From positions 5,428,665-5,492,664 of the forward strand of contig OZ022358.1 in NCBI GenBank assembly GCA_963989245.1: a stretch of DNA of 64,000 nucleotides, read 5' to 3'. Positions 32,366 to 44,339 of the stretch are shown here, piece after piece. The notes below the pieces were generated by a model. That model was not told the origin of the DNA, ran no database searches, and was given only the letters and a program-made list of their open reading frames with translations. Position 1 is the stretch's first letter; each line of letters opens with the position of its first letter. The translations under genes and the position numbers were made by a program. This DNA is from Nansenia antarctica. Lineage: Eukaryota > Chordata > Actinopteri > Argentiniformes > Microstomatidae.

Positions 32366-32402
<37 letters not shown>
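32366..32402. repeat. (TA)n microsatellite
   Basis: Perfect AT alternation of about 37 bp. Confidence 0.95.
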
Positions 32403-32404
<2 letters not shown>

Positions 32405-32619
32405 GGATGTAAGAATACAAATACCATAAGAACACAGTAGGCAATAAGTGTGATCGGCATAAGTATCCAATGCTCTCATAGTCTGGAGGTAGAAACCGTC
32501 TTGGTACCTGTCTTACACTGGACCATGAGTTTAAATAATTACATAATGACACTGTGTCTTTCTGACAGTGTGTTGCCCAGTGCTCTCTGGTTCCAGGGAC
32601 AGCTGCTACTGCTACTACT

Positions 32620-33210
32620 ACATTAGACTTAGAAAGCGCTTTCTTTTCTAAACACTCAAAGACGCTTTACAAACTGAAAAGATCGAGTAGTGAAATAAAA
32701 AGAAACCAAAAAAATAGATAAAAGAAAGTATAGGGGTCTAATTCTTTTTTAGATTACTAAATCTAAAGGGCTCTGCACACAGCGTGCGATTTCTGTTGCG
32801 CGTCAACGTTCCATTTTGAAGTTTGAATGGAAGTCTATGAGAACATCGCATTTACCCACACACGGCCCCGATTTTAATCGCACGGCGAACATTCGATTCC
32901 ATTCATTTTGAATGGGACAAAGCAGTGCGACAAAACTCGCACGCCGTGTGCTTTGTCCCATTCAAAATGAATGGAATCGAATGTTCGCCGTGCGATTAAA
33001 ATCGGGGCCGTGTGTGGGTAAATGCGATGTTCTCATAGACTTCCATTCAAACTTCAAAATGGAACGTTGATGCGCAACAGAAATCGCACGCTGTGTGCAG
33101 AGCCCTTAAGTGTCTTTGTAGGACAATCTACTCTAGATTTCGGGTGGAGAAGCGGCGAACAAGCAAAGCCAGTGTGCTCTCTCAACCGGCATTTTTTGAA
33201 AAGTGATCAT
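32620..33210 (-). mobile_element. retroelement fragment split by the palindromic MITE
   Basis: The reverse complement of 19280-19575: GACTTAGAAAGCGCTTTCTT, AACTGAAAAGATCGAGTAGT, AGTATAGGGGTCTAATTC and TAGATTACTAAATCTAAA, interrupted at 32767-33106, then GTGTCTTTGTAGGACAATCT, GAGAAGCGGCGAACAAGC and GGCATTTTTTGAAAAGTG. A second partial copy of its 5' half follows at 33250-33360. Confidence 0.7.
32767..33106. mobile_element. Harbinger-like foldback MITE, 340-bp near-perfect palindrome, TSD TAA
   Basis: Begins AGGGCTCTGCACACAGCGTG and ends with the inverted CGCTGTGTGCAGAGCCCT. Arms of about 160 bp each pair with a single mismatch seen (GCGCGTCAACG versus GCGCATCAACG) around a short centre near 32935-32950. 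It is flanked by TAA at 32764-32766 and 33107-33109. A three-base TWA/TAA duplication is the mark of PIF/Harbinger elements. There is no coding capacity. Arm identity implies recent insertion or recent gene conversion. Confidence 0.85.
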
Positions 33211-33249
33211 AACATATCTATCATATCATATCTATCATATCATATTATA

Positions 33250-33360
33250 ATTTTTAGATTACTTAATCTAAATCTAGGTGTCTTTGTAGGACAATCTACT
33301 TTGTAACTGCAATTACCCCTAGATTTTGGGCGGAGAAGCGGCGAACAAGCGACGCCAGCG
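33250..33360 (-). mobile_element. second partial copy of the 32620 retroelement 5' part
   Basis: TTTTTAGATTACTTAATCTA, GGTGTCTTTGTAGGACAATC TACTTTG, then GGGCGGAGAAGCGGCGAACA AGCGACGCCAGCGTC, parallel to 33110-33205. A TATCATATC short array (33213-33246) separates the two copies. Confidence 0.6.
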
Positions 33361-35271
33361 TCAACATAGACCGTGCCAGATCACCCCAATGTGTCACATT
33401 TAAACATTTCCAGTGGTCTAGGTAGGAACGCGGCAACCTTATAGGGAGGTAGTGTGTCAATGGCAACAATGATTTAACCACTGAATGGATTATTTAGATT
33501 CTAAAGACATCCTCAGTAGCACAAACCCTTTAGGATAGCTGATCTAAATAGTAAGATAATACCTTTATATAGTGTGTGAAACAGCCTAGTATAGCCATAA
33601 TAATCTCTTCAGTAGGCTATGAAAAGTGATTCCGTCGTGCAGAAGAATGGCCTCCTAGACCTGATATAGATAACATGGCCATTAAAGAAGAGGAGTGGAG
33701 AGAGCCAGTGAAACCCACTCACTGAAACTCCTGGATGTAATTACTGCCATTGACTCGCAATTGACTGCAAATCCCAGCCATTAATTAAAGACTACCTCAG
33801 CAAGGCATGGTCTCCACAAAAATAAACATTACCAGGAGGGAAACGGAGGAGGGAACACACAGTGCCTGCTCATCGATTCGCTATAGAGTGTTTTGAAGCC
33901 TTTGTTCAGTGCTGTTCGGGTATACATCCACACAGTAACAACTTTTTGTCAATAAACCTTTGAGGTGGACTGGTGGAGGCTCGACGATGAAACAAAATGG
34001 AGGGCTAGAGTATGTTTTTTTTTGCAGCCATAGTTCAGCATGTTGAGTGATGTTCTGTGTCAGTCTGTTGTCTCCCTGGACCACTTTGACTCAAACACAG
34101 CACTGCTTTGAAGTCTGCTTCCAAGGTATTCCGCTGAAATGTTTTATTGTCGGTTTGCGGTGAGTGTTGTGAAATGGCGTAATGTACTATGGATTGTTTA
34201 GTGGCAAAATCGCCAGTGAGGATCTTGAAAATGAGGATCCTCTATTCTTGATAGCGATTCGACTTCACATAAACGTACGACGAATATGAACTAAGACCAT
34301 GATGAACTTGGGTACATTGTTGCCCACGCTTACAATTACTTTCGTGTTCTATTTCCAGGTATGAGCCACAGATCCGGGGAGCTGATTACCTCAGCGCGAG
34401 TCGTCGGCGTGACTAGCAGCACAAGCAGCTGAAATGAATGTTGAACATTTCGGGTGTTTATCCCAAATGATTTCCAAGCAAACATAATAGGCGAGTTGTA
34501 ATTGTGCGGTGCCCAGACTGACCACTTTGTAGCGGCAAGTCTTATCTAATGTAATTTCCACTGACAGTATAGAGGAGACCATGCCAGATGTGAGCTCTCT
34601 GGTATGCGTGATCCTAGAGCGACTCTAGGGGGAACACACCCACAAGCTTCCCAGAGTCTATCGGTTCACAGTCCTCAGCTTTTTCTATTTGGTATGTATA
34701 GACGCACTGAAAAATTGGCTTTCGTATGCCTCGGAGACCCACGTATGGAGCTGCTACAGATGGGCTTTTCATGTGTGGAATGTGCCGGTTCATTACATAC
34801 ACAGTCACAGGTTAATCAAATGCAATGGAAGGATAATGGTATTGCCAAGGCTACAGGATTATAAACAGACTTTTCCAAATCAGGAGCAGAGGAAGACAGA
34901 CTAATTATAGGCTGGGGAATACATGCTAAATGCCGTCTGTCCTACAGTGATGTCCAGTGCCTTCTAACTGGGACCGTGGTACCATGTGACAGGGTGTGAT
35001 GAAAAAGACCTCAAGTCGGGCAACATCTGAAAATAGTTGAAGAAGATAATTATGCTTATTTGAATGTTGGTACCCCTCAAACCAAATACCGGAGAAGCAC
35101 GCTCTGAATAGCGCTTGCTACCATCGCACTGTTGTATTTAGTGATCCTAAATCTGTTGTTTATTATATCGAGTGGGCTCTTCAACACTTAATCTTTCTAA
35201 TTATGCAAAAACATTTTATATTTTTTTGCTTTTTGGTCATTTGTGTGAATGACAAATGTATGCACTCACTG

Positions 35272-35312
35272 CAATGTAAGCCATTTTGGATAAAAGTGTC
35301 AGCTAAACGGCA
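35272..35312 (+). repeat. common fish repeat end (TGTAAG...TTTTGGATAAAAG)
   Basis: ATGTAAGCCATTTTGGATAA AAGTGTCAGCTAAACGGCAT resembles the TGTAAGTCGCTTTGGATAAAAGCGTCTGCTAAAT terminus spread through teleost genomes. The body upstream is unrecognised. Confidence 0.5.
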
Positions 35313-35689
35313 TATATTATATAATATATAATTATGCAATGCATCTAGTCACATTGTACCGAACCATGTAAACCAGGTGGACTGATAAGCTAATATTTGA
35401 GAATTAAAATCGGTGTGCTATAGGTATGGTGAGGGTATGCAAGAGGTTCATATGAAGATAGAAGATAGGAGTTGGGGTGTATTCTTTCATCTTGGCATGA
35501 AATCCACTACAGTGAAAAGTGCGTGAGACAGAGTTGCTAGACACCTATTGTAGTCAACGTTACACCGAAACTACACCGAGGCCCAAATGACAGCATACCA
35601 TCATAGCTGCGTTAACACACAGTTCTCAGGGTCAGAGGTCTCGTTAGGATCTTGAAACAGGGGGTGGGGGTGAAAGTGGTGGTGATGGT

Positions 35690-35712
35690 GGTGGGGGGGG
35701 GGGGGGGGGGGT
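35690..35712 (+). repeat. poly-G tract
   Basis: About 22 consecutive G after GTGGTGATGGTGGTG. Likely polymorphic or a sequencing-difficult site. Confidence 0.85.
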
Positions 35713-36939
35713 GCTAGCGGAGGTTTAGGTTAAGGCAGGGTTGCACTAAATCTCCAGGAAAGTGTGACCACACATAATGATCTTCTTCACCTGGATAGCT
35801 GACTGTTCCCCAAGCGCATTATCGATCCACAACACCTCAGAGTGTTTGAGCAGTTACAGACAAAATTGGTCTTGTTTATGCTCAACGACCATTATGTTTA
35901 CTATCATAGTAGGCCCACCCTACCTTACACATCCTCTCTCTCTATTTCTGTGTCTACTCGGGCCTCTTCTCCTCTCAGACAGAATTAGTTTCAACCCTGC
36001 TTACAGTTTCTTTGTATTACCATTGTGATTGCCTTTGTCCCTGAACCCGTTGGAAGCCATTTTAAATATATAAAAGCCTCCCTTTTTTCTATATCGGTGA
36101 AACCTTGACAAAGGCTACGCATTCGTAAACACATGCTGAATTGAACAATAGCGAAGCTTTTTTCATCAGGTTCCATTGTCCTCTAAGAGTTGCTGAGTTT
36201 CATCTTTAATTCCTCTCTTCAGTTTCCTCTTCAATGCATGCACTTTGGTTGGAGGGTGAGGTTGGAGGGTGAGGTAGAGGTAGAGTTTCTTTCCCTTTAC
36301 CCCTGCATACAGTACATGGCTAGAGCATCAGGCTATCTAGAGCATGAGACATGTAGGCCACACCACCTGATGTTTCCAGCTGATGAGGTGCTGGAGGAAG
36401 GGGGTGGCGTTGGATGATTGGTCTGTGTTTGACAGAGGATGGATCTCTATGCTGAATTGGCTGTATCGCAGGCAATTAAATCTGTTCCACATGACAACCC
36501 CCCTCCCCCTCCCCCTCACCCACCCAACCGCAATCCCTCCACCCTCCCCCGCTCCAAATCTCTGACTTTGCCTTGAAGTATTTATTTCAGCAGCCATACA
36601 TGTTCTTTAGCCTCTATGAATTAATGAAGACAGCTTTCCTTAAAAGGTCAGTTGCAGTGCATGTTAGTCAGCCTCTGTTATTCTCTGGTCCCTTTCGTAA
36701 GGAATCATTTACCCACGACTGGGGAAAAGAAACTAGCAAGACCCTATTGTTATACAATATATGAAATACGTCGAAATACGTCCAGTTAAATCCGGCAAAT
36801 GTTGTATGGTATAACCTAATATTCCATTTATTGTGCCTTCAAAACACTACATTGATTTCATATTGGCATAGAAATAATCATGGAATCTCTTTTTATTTTT
36901 ATTTTTATTTTTAACTAAACTAGGTTTTATGAACGGTCT

Positions 36940-37035
36940 GAACCCCACCACCCCTTTAACTGAGGGACAGTGAACCCCACCACCCCTTTAACTGAGGGAC
37001 AGTGAACCCCACCACCCCTTTAACTGAGGGACAGT
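36940..37035. repeat. 32-bp unit, three perfect copies
   Basis: GAACCCCACCACCCCTTTAA CTGAGGGACAGT repeated exactly three times at 36940, 36972 and 37004. Perfect identity suggests a recent duplication. Confidence 0.95.
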
Positions 37036-37179
37036 GAACAATCAGAATAGTGATGGTAATTCTGGCTCTTGTTAGTGAGCCAGATCCATTGGCTCAGCTC
37101 AGCAGTAAGAGCCAGCTCTTTCAGCTCCCAAAACGACTCCCAAGTGGCTCTTCAGCCAAATGTAGCAATGTTTTGGCCT

Positions 37180-37800
37180 ATGATTGCAAAACTTGATTCT
37201 CTCTATCTTTAAACTAAAAAAACAGGTCAGAAATCTTGGTGTAATTCTCGACTCCGATCTAAACTTCAATAAACGCATACAATGGATAACTAAATCAGCC
37301 TACTATCACCAGAGAAACATACCACGAATGAGAGGTTTCATGTCCAAACAAGACCGTGAAAAACTCATCCATGCATTTGTTTTCGAGTAGACTTGATTAT
37401 TGGAATAGTCTACTAACAGGCCTATCTAAAGGAGCCGTTCGTAAATTGCAGCTCATTAACATTACATCAATCCTGAGATCTCTACACTGGCTACCAGTCT
37501 CTCAGAGAATTTAATTCAAAATACTCCTAATTGCGTACAAATCACCAAATGGTCTTGGATCAACATACATATCAGATCTCCTCCCACTCTATATTCCAGC
37601 AAGGCCCCGATAAGGTCAGCTGAGACTGATCAGCTAATCATTCCATGAGTGAAAACAAAACACGCTTAAGCAGCTGTCAGTCACTCTGCCGCGTGCTCCT
37701 GGAACAAACTCCCTGAAGAAATCAAACAGGCCCAAACCCTACAAATATTTCAAACTAAGCTAAAAACCTTCATGTTTTGCAGCAGTTAGGCTTAAACACT
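37180..37800 (+). pseudogene. L2-clade LINE polymerase remnant (C-terminal part)
   Basis: Reads KKQVRNLGVILDSDLNFNKR IQWITKSAYYHQRNI, then EKLIHAF, SRLDYWNSLLTGLSKGAVRK LQLINI, ILRSLHWLPVSQRI, FKILLIAYKSPNGLGSTYIS DLLPLY, and later SWNKLPEEIKQAQTLQIFQT KLKTFMF. This is the standard C-terminal order of fish L2 polymerases. The usual QNAAARVLTxTRK...HIT segment between LQLI and ILRSLHW is mostly absent, pointing to an internal deletion. Several stops are present, so it is dead. Confidence 0.85.
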
Positions 37801-38941
37801 AACACTCTATCTATGTCTTTTTATCCATTAACTATTATCTTATTAAACGGTTTAACTATTTCCTTGTTATGTTACCTGCAACAGTTATGAGTTTAGGCTG
37901 AAACATGCTGAATGATCCATAATCCAAGCACTGTAAATATAGGCTAAATGTGTTTCCAAATGTGTCGTTTTACACTGCGATCTCACACAGCGTAACGGGC
38001 AGGATAGCGTTTGAATACAGATGTTGTATCAAACGTGTCATTTTACACTGCGAATAGCTGACGCACAGACATGTAACAAGCAACTTTGGGTAGAATACTT
38101 TAGTATGGGGAACATGTATAATGCACTCATTTGTAGCTTATAAGTGTTTAATAAGTAGCTAATTGGGCAATGTTGGGGTATTACTAGCCATTTATTAGGT
38201 GTTTATTTATTCAGTGTTTATTCAGTGTTTTCTTATTCTCATGTTATGTCATGTAGTCATGTAGTCATGTAGTAGCTGGCCAGTTAAATGAGGCAGTGAC
38301 CTTGGGGTAGCTTAACTTCAATGCCAACCTTGCTTCCAATAACACTGTTGTGTGTGTGAGAGGGAAGTGTCTAAATGTACAGTATAAGCTACACAATACC
38401 TAATGTGTTCACTAAAATAGTTAACTGGTGTCTAAATGTGTGTTACTAAAAGTAGTAAATCACATACACGGCTGTTACCATGAGAATATACCCCAAATTT
38501 ACGGATAAATAGTTTCACAGCAAATACAAATGCACACCTAACCACCGGAATTTCATTAAAAATGCAATCTAAAATGATATGTCCCTGCCGTCTTCTTTCT
38601 GTCAAAAATAAATGAAACTGTGATTTTCTTACACTGATTACATTTTGAGGAGCCGGTTGGAAAATCGATTCTCATTTATAAGAATGCTATTAATCTTCTC
38701 TCTGATGGCATTCATCATACTCTAGCTGCACATGAATGTCAAACATTTTACTTACAGAGGTCAGGGTAATACACAATGGTTTTCTGACCATGCTCTCTGA
38801 CATTTTTTGGGGGAAACAAACACATCCATGTGAGGAGAAGAATTCATGGGTCAAAAGTTGTATTCCTGTTTGTGGAATAGCTGTTGGAGCGTACTCGAGC
38901 CAACTGCCTCTCCCCTCCAGTGTTGAGAGCTTTACTCAGGG

Positions 38942-38963
38942 GCAAAGAGAGAGATAGAAAGAT

Positions 38964-38999
<36 letters not shown>

Positions 39000-39094
39000 T
39001 GAGAGAGAGAGAGAGAGAGAAAGAGAAAAAGAGGGATGGGGTATGCTGACAGAGACAGAGACAGAGACAGAGACAGAGACAGAGACAGAGACAG

Positions 39095-39147
<53 letters not shown>

Positions 39148-39190
39148 GAGAGAGAGAGAGTGAGAGAGAGAGAAAGAGAAAAAGAGGGAT
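38942..39190. repeat. GA / GACAGA microsatellite cluster with a duplicated flank
   Basis: GA and GATA tracts, then ten units of AGAGAC (about 39043-39096), then GA. The sequence AGAAAGAGAAAAAGAGGGAT GGGGTATGCTG occurs at 39019-39049 and again at 39172-39202, so the whole block was tandemly duplicated once. Confidence 0.9.
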
Positions 39191-39439
39191 GGGGTATGCT
39201 GGCAGGCTCTTCCCTGCAGCCCCTGCCTACAGCTTCTGTCTAGGAGAGATTAGCCACTCTCTACAAAGGGCAGTCATGCATTGATATGTTTCTCTCTTGT
39301 TCTGCCTCCCATTGAAGTGGAGTCATACTGAAACCACTCTAAAAACAACTGAACCTATTGGGTTTTTGCACACCTGTGCTGCTTTGGCCCGAGAGACTAC
39401 ATGGATGTACAGTGTCTAAACAGCAATGAATGGACATCA

Positions 39440-39738
39440 ACTTTCAGTCCATGCTGATCCATATTGGACATTCCACTTTATTACACATAACTTTATTTAC
39501 GTATGGACATTACATACTGTACCATAAGCTACCTTAACTGTACACAGCTCATAACTATATGCACACCTCTAAACTACCGTAACTACCACTGTCTCTATCA
39601 GTATCATTGTCATGTTTTTATATCATGTTTTTATATCACAATTTGCACTTCTGGTTAGATGCTAAACTGCATTTCGTTGTCTGGTATTTGTGCTCTGCAA
39701 TGACAAGAAAGTTGAATCTAATCTAATCTAATCTAATG
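39440..39738 (+). mobile_element. retroelement 3' region with (TAATC)n tail
   Basis: CACTTTATTACACATAAC, the ATTTGCACTTCTGGTTAGAT GCTAAACTGCATTTCGTTG block and GCAATGACAAGAAAGTTGAA, then five ATCTA units. AATAAAG is mutated to AAGAAAG. This terminus is common in teleosts. Confidence 0.6.
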
Positions 39739-39855
39739 ATGAAAGCAAACACTAGTGCAGAAAGAACTGGGCTATGGAGAGGGTGTCTGGGTTACCAGAG
39801 CTGGGCTATGGAGAGGGTGTCTGGTTTACCGTTACGTTACGTTAAAAAAAGGGGG

Positions 39856-40310
39856 ACAATAATCAGATTATGTCATTGGCTGTGGAAGAATTAACATAAT
39901 GCATTCCATTCTAGCCACTCAGAAAGGAGTAGGAATGGACTGCACTTATATAGCGCCTTATTCCAAAGCGCTTTACCTCTCATTCACCCATTCACACACA
40001 CATTCACATACACATACACCAATGGCGGCAAGCTACCATGAAAGGCGCCGGCCCGCTCATTGGGAGCAATTTTGGGTTCAGTGTCTTGCCCAATGACACC
40101 TCGATACGCGGCCAGCTGTGGATCGAACCGCCGAACCTGCGATCATTTGACACCTCCTGAGCCACAGCACCCCCAAAATGCAAATGCACACATCCTTGAA
40201 ACATGACATCTTAAAAACAAGGGTGACATTCATCAGATGATGCATGCATTCATTCATTGGCTGTGGAAGGGTTAGCATAATGCATTCCAGCCACTCAGAA
40301 AGGAGTAGGA
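39856..40310. repeat. direct duplication of about 75 bp on either side of a SINE
   Basis: CATTGGCTGTGGAAGAATTA ACATAATGCATTCC...CCACTCAGAAAGGAGTAGGA occurs at 39873-39934 and, with small changes, at 40254-40310, with weaker similarity extending left from each. SINE copy D and about 50 bp lie between them. Confidence 0.75.
39934..40174 (-). mobile_element. tRNA-derived SINE, copy D
   Basis: Same family as copy A. It has TTATATAGCGCCTTATTCCA AAGCGCTTTA on plus, a small deletion after it, CGCCGGCCCGCTCATTGGGA, and the B-box region GGTTCGATCC on minus. Confidence 0.85.
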
Positions 40311-40618
40311 GGACTAAAGCGTTGATTGACAGCAGAGAGTATTAAGCGGTGGCCTGCAGTGTTTAGACGCCAGCTACGAAATCAAATCCTCTCAGTGAAT
40401 GACAGTTTTGAGATCATATTCCCCCTTTTCTGTGGCAATGACTCAAAACCTCTAGCTACACTAATGAGATGGATAGATAGTGGATATGTGCATATAGATG
40501 ATTCTAAGATCATGGTGGACAACTAAATCAGAATTCTTTCCAACATTTTCCAATACACATACTTTTTTTCTTCAAATCATTCAATGACCTCTCCCTCCTA
40601 AATTACCTTTCCCGCATG

Positions 40619-40640
40619 CTGTGTGTGTGTGTGTGTGTGT
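40619..40640. repeat. (TG)n microsatellite, short
   Basis: About ten TG units within unique intronic sequence. Confidence 0.85.
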
Positions 40641-42729
40641 CTCATTAGCAGTTTAGGTGAAGAGTTATCTTTCAAAGCTGAGACAAAGACACACTTCCAA
40701 CTTAGCCCCACTGAAAAAGACACCTTGACACTCATGATCCATCTCCCTTTGATAGTCACTATGATATTCAATGTGCCAATTCGGTGTGGAAATAGAACGA
40801 TTAGGCTAAAAGGCTTTGCAGTGGATTGAAGGCTTCCTTCCATCTCTCCCCCCCCCCTCTCTCTCTTTCTCCTACTCTCAATTCTCTCTCTACCTCTCTC
40901 TCCATATCGCTCTCTCGCTCTCTCTCCTCATTATCGCCAGGGATCGGTTCTCCGTTGTTGCAGTCCCCTGGCATTTCCATACCGTTGTAGGTGCTATTCT
41001 TCTCCGTACCTTGTGCGCACTGCGAAAAGGTTTTTCAGTATTCTGCTCAGCTCTCCCTCCCTACCTTAGCTTCCTCATCTTAACAGCTTTCTCCAGCAAA
41101 GAGGGAACCAAGCCAGTATGTGTAGGGGGGGGATGGGGGGGGAAGATAGTGAATAGATAAGACATGGGAAAAAAAGAAGCGTTGCCTGTGGGTATTTTGG
41201 AGAGTATTTCGGGGGCTGCAAATTCCTAATGTCACCACCGATCTCTTGGTTGTATGTGAAAGTGTACAGTGTTTGATTATGTAAATCCCCATAACAGTCT
41301 TGGTAAATACCGTCCAATAGACTGAGAGTGGTTCTCTAATGTGGGCAACATGCTGGGAGGGAGAATTACACTAGTGGCTGTCATAAAGCTCTAATTACGC
41401 TCCTAACACATGCAAATACGGCTTCTGTTTATGCAGAGTTGGACTGGTTGAGAGAGGTAATACAGCGAGAGCTGTGGTCAACCATTAGTAATGAAAACAT
41501 GTGCAGTTACATGGAAGGACAGAAAGGAGGAGGAGGAGAGAGGGAGAACAAAGGGAGAGAGCAGAGTGAGGGGGTGATGGTCACAGAGATACAGTCAGCG
41601 CTACAGTCCTGAATGAACATTATCTTGACAGGAGCTGTCCGCCTCTGTGGTGCTGAAACATGGCACTTGGCCACAGGGGCCAATCTCAATCCCACAAGTA
41701 AGGCTAATGGAGGGGAACTTGTGTGGGCACAATAATGTCTCCCCAGCCAGGGGCTTGGATTGGAGCAAACGCAGTCGAAAGCCTTTATTTCTTACCGAGA
41801 GCTTCCAGTGTCGTGCATCTAGATCATTCTACCGCCATGGGATCTACGATGCAGCAACCACGTCGAGATCCGAGTGGCATACGGATGAGTGACGACCAGC
41901 AGTCAGCCACACAGGACCTCGACAAGAACGTGTGCCGGGAATGTCAAACGACCAATCACAAACCCCTGCCTACAAAAGGTTCCCGTTGGAGACACCCGAA
42001 ATATGGGAATTGTAGTCCATCATAAGTCTGCAGCGAAAACATCAGAAGAGACAGAATAAGTGGAGAAGAGAGAGCATAAAAGGGAACATATGAAATAATA
42101 ATAAGGACGATGAAATATTCAGAGCTTAAGCACCAGCGAGGACATGAGGAACATGTGTTTAACGAAGGAAGAAACGCCTGTACTTCAGCCCTTCTTCCTG
42201 CCTTTAATCCGGTCTCCTCTGCTTTACCCCCCCCCCCCCCTCCACCCCCCCTCTTTCTCTCAGGCAGATCTACGTCTGATAAATATACTGGTATCAAATG
42301 AATCAACGTTATTACGTTTTTTCTCCCCTCTCCCTCACCTAGCGGTCTCCTTGCTGTGTGTGGAAGTTCGCCACGTCCCCTGAGCGTTGTGTTTCTCATG
42401 GTCATCCTGTACGCTACCGTGGTGCTGGAGAAACAGGAGCCCCCTGGGGGGTCGGAGCTGCGGTACAATATGTACATCCCCACGTTATTGGGCGGAACCT
42501 TGAGAATTAATTAACGAGCTACAGTACCCAGGCATTGTTCTACAGTACCCTTGGTAGTTAGTGGTTGGGTCATGAATATTACATATTGTGGTAGTCCAAT
42601 AATGTCGAAAATCAACTCTATAAATAGTTGGACCTTGTTCGGATTCAGAGGGGTGGGAAAGACTTAGACTTAGTGTGCTTACAGTACGGTGAGGACAGTG
42701 TCTCTACTGCAGTCTCTCTCGCATGCACA
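40641..42729. other. unique intronic sequence, pyrimidine-rich in places
   Basis: CT-rich at 40845-40925, poly-C at 42226-42242. A plus-strand stretch near 42380-42500 reads VVFLMVILYATVVLEKQE, hydrophobic but without any gene context. Confidence 0.45.
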
Positions 42730-42776
42730 CGCACAGACACAGACACAGACACACAGACAGACAGACAGACAGACAG

Positions 42777-42813
<37 letters not shown>

Positions 42814-42816
42814 CAA
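42730..42816. repeat. (ACAG)n and (CA)n microsatellite
   Basis: GACACA, five to six ACAG units, then CA. Thr/His-rich frames are artefacts. Confidence 0.92.
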
Positions 42817-42829
42817 ACTGGTTAACATG

Positions 42830-44114
42830 GTTAACAAACTGAATTCACTTCAATTCTGCTGGGTAATATTAGCTAATAAAACTAGTAAACAAAACTGATA
42901 ATTTGCTGCATACAGGATGTGAACTTTTAAAATACTAAGCTGGCTGTCGTTGGGAATCAGTGAGTGTCCCTCCAGTCAACAGACTTATGGAGAGCATGCT
43001 AATTTATACTCTAGAGCTCAGAGAGGTTGAGCATATGCTCCCATACTGATGCTAATCATGAGAGTCATTAATCATGCAAATGTTGACAACTCTGAATAAC
43101 TACTGTAACATTACAAATAGGAAGCAGTGGACCAAACACTGATTAGTGTTGACTCCTGATTTCATTTAAAAACATACAGGGGTGCGTGACCAAATATGAA
43201 CTCTGAGCGTAAACACTTTGGGGCTATTATCTTTTCCCCACTGGAGTTGGTTGATTATTTATCATACAGGTGCTGGGCACCATTTAACTTTCATCAGTGG
43301 GAAAAAACATAAAAAAATAAATCTGCACTACGCAGCACTAAATGACCTACCGCTGACCTAACTAAGAATGACAAACGTCCCTAAACAGAACATCTGTCCA
43401 GAAGGGAGCAGTGGTGGATGCTTATGATGCTGTGGGAATGCTTCCTTAAGCACCCTAGGTGAGATGCATCAAGACTGTCAATTTCCTAAATGAAACCTTT
43501 CCCAGTCTGGCATGCCTAGCATGGGCCTATTAGGCAATAGTTGTCTTCTCCACACATGCCTGCCAGAAGAAATGAGACTTCCAGTCAGCCTGCTGAATAT
43601 GGAGCTGAAGAAGCTGTAAATAAAATGACTCACACACCCTGAGCTGAAATAACACATTTCTACTTCTGGCTAAAGTCGTTCCGTCAATAAAACGTGACGA
43701 CATAGATGTGGAAGCAGCTGGAATTGATAAACAGGAACAACCGTGGCATTGCGACGTGAGGGCAATGGGTTTCTCATGCTGTACTGATTACATTGCCCTG
43801 TTCTGTCAGGGCTGGTCAGATATGGTCAGATATGAATGTGTCGAGCAGAATAGTAAAAGGGGCTGAATTATTTGATCATTATATTATTTTTATTTTTATT
43901 TTTTTATTCCAGATACTGAATCACTGACCTAATAGAAGGCCCAATATGACATATTTGCCCATTTCTATGCTGATTGTTAACTCTGAGTATTGATTGACTA
44001 CCTCAGTGCTCTTGCCACAAGGACACTTGGACACATTGGAGACCCCTAGTAGTGAGCCTGGACATCATCTAATCATAGTCTAATTAAAGAGTTGGACCTG
44101 TGTCACTACGTGAG
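42830..44114. other. unique intronic sequence
   Basis: No feature recognised. Confidence 0.5.
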
Positions 44115-44339
44115 CTTAGAATGATAAGGTTCTATCTCCGTTTAGGGCAGTTCAGAGATATTGAGCGTCAACGTTTTTACATTCCATTATGTTTTGTGAG
44201 ATGGAACCTTTGTATTTTATGAATTACAAACTCAAACATTTCTACATTTGAAAAATAACACCACACAGGCATTAATATATGGATCAGATTATGTAAAAAT
44301 ACTAAATTTTGACAAAAATGGAGAACCTTATAATTCTAA
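44115..44339. mobile_element. unclassified MITE, copy 2 (full) of the 7735 repeat
   Basis: The left end TTAGAATGATAAGGTTCT and right end AGAACCTTATAATTCTAA form an 18-bp inverted pair with one mismatch. The body matches 7735-7897. No clear target duplication: the flanks are GTGAGC and CGTCAC. There is no coding. Confidence 0.6.

Larger units (their letters stand above)
33361..36939. other. mostly unique intronic sequence
   Basis: Apart from the short repeat end at 35272 and the poly-G at 35690 nothing is recognised. Confidence 0.5.

Noticed and set aside
41956..42483. 175-codon minus-strand open frame
   Set aside because: Runs through a poly-C/poly-G tract and CT-rich sequence; no motif. 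Chance frame.
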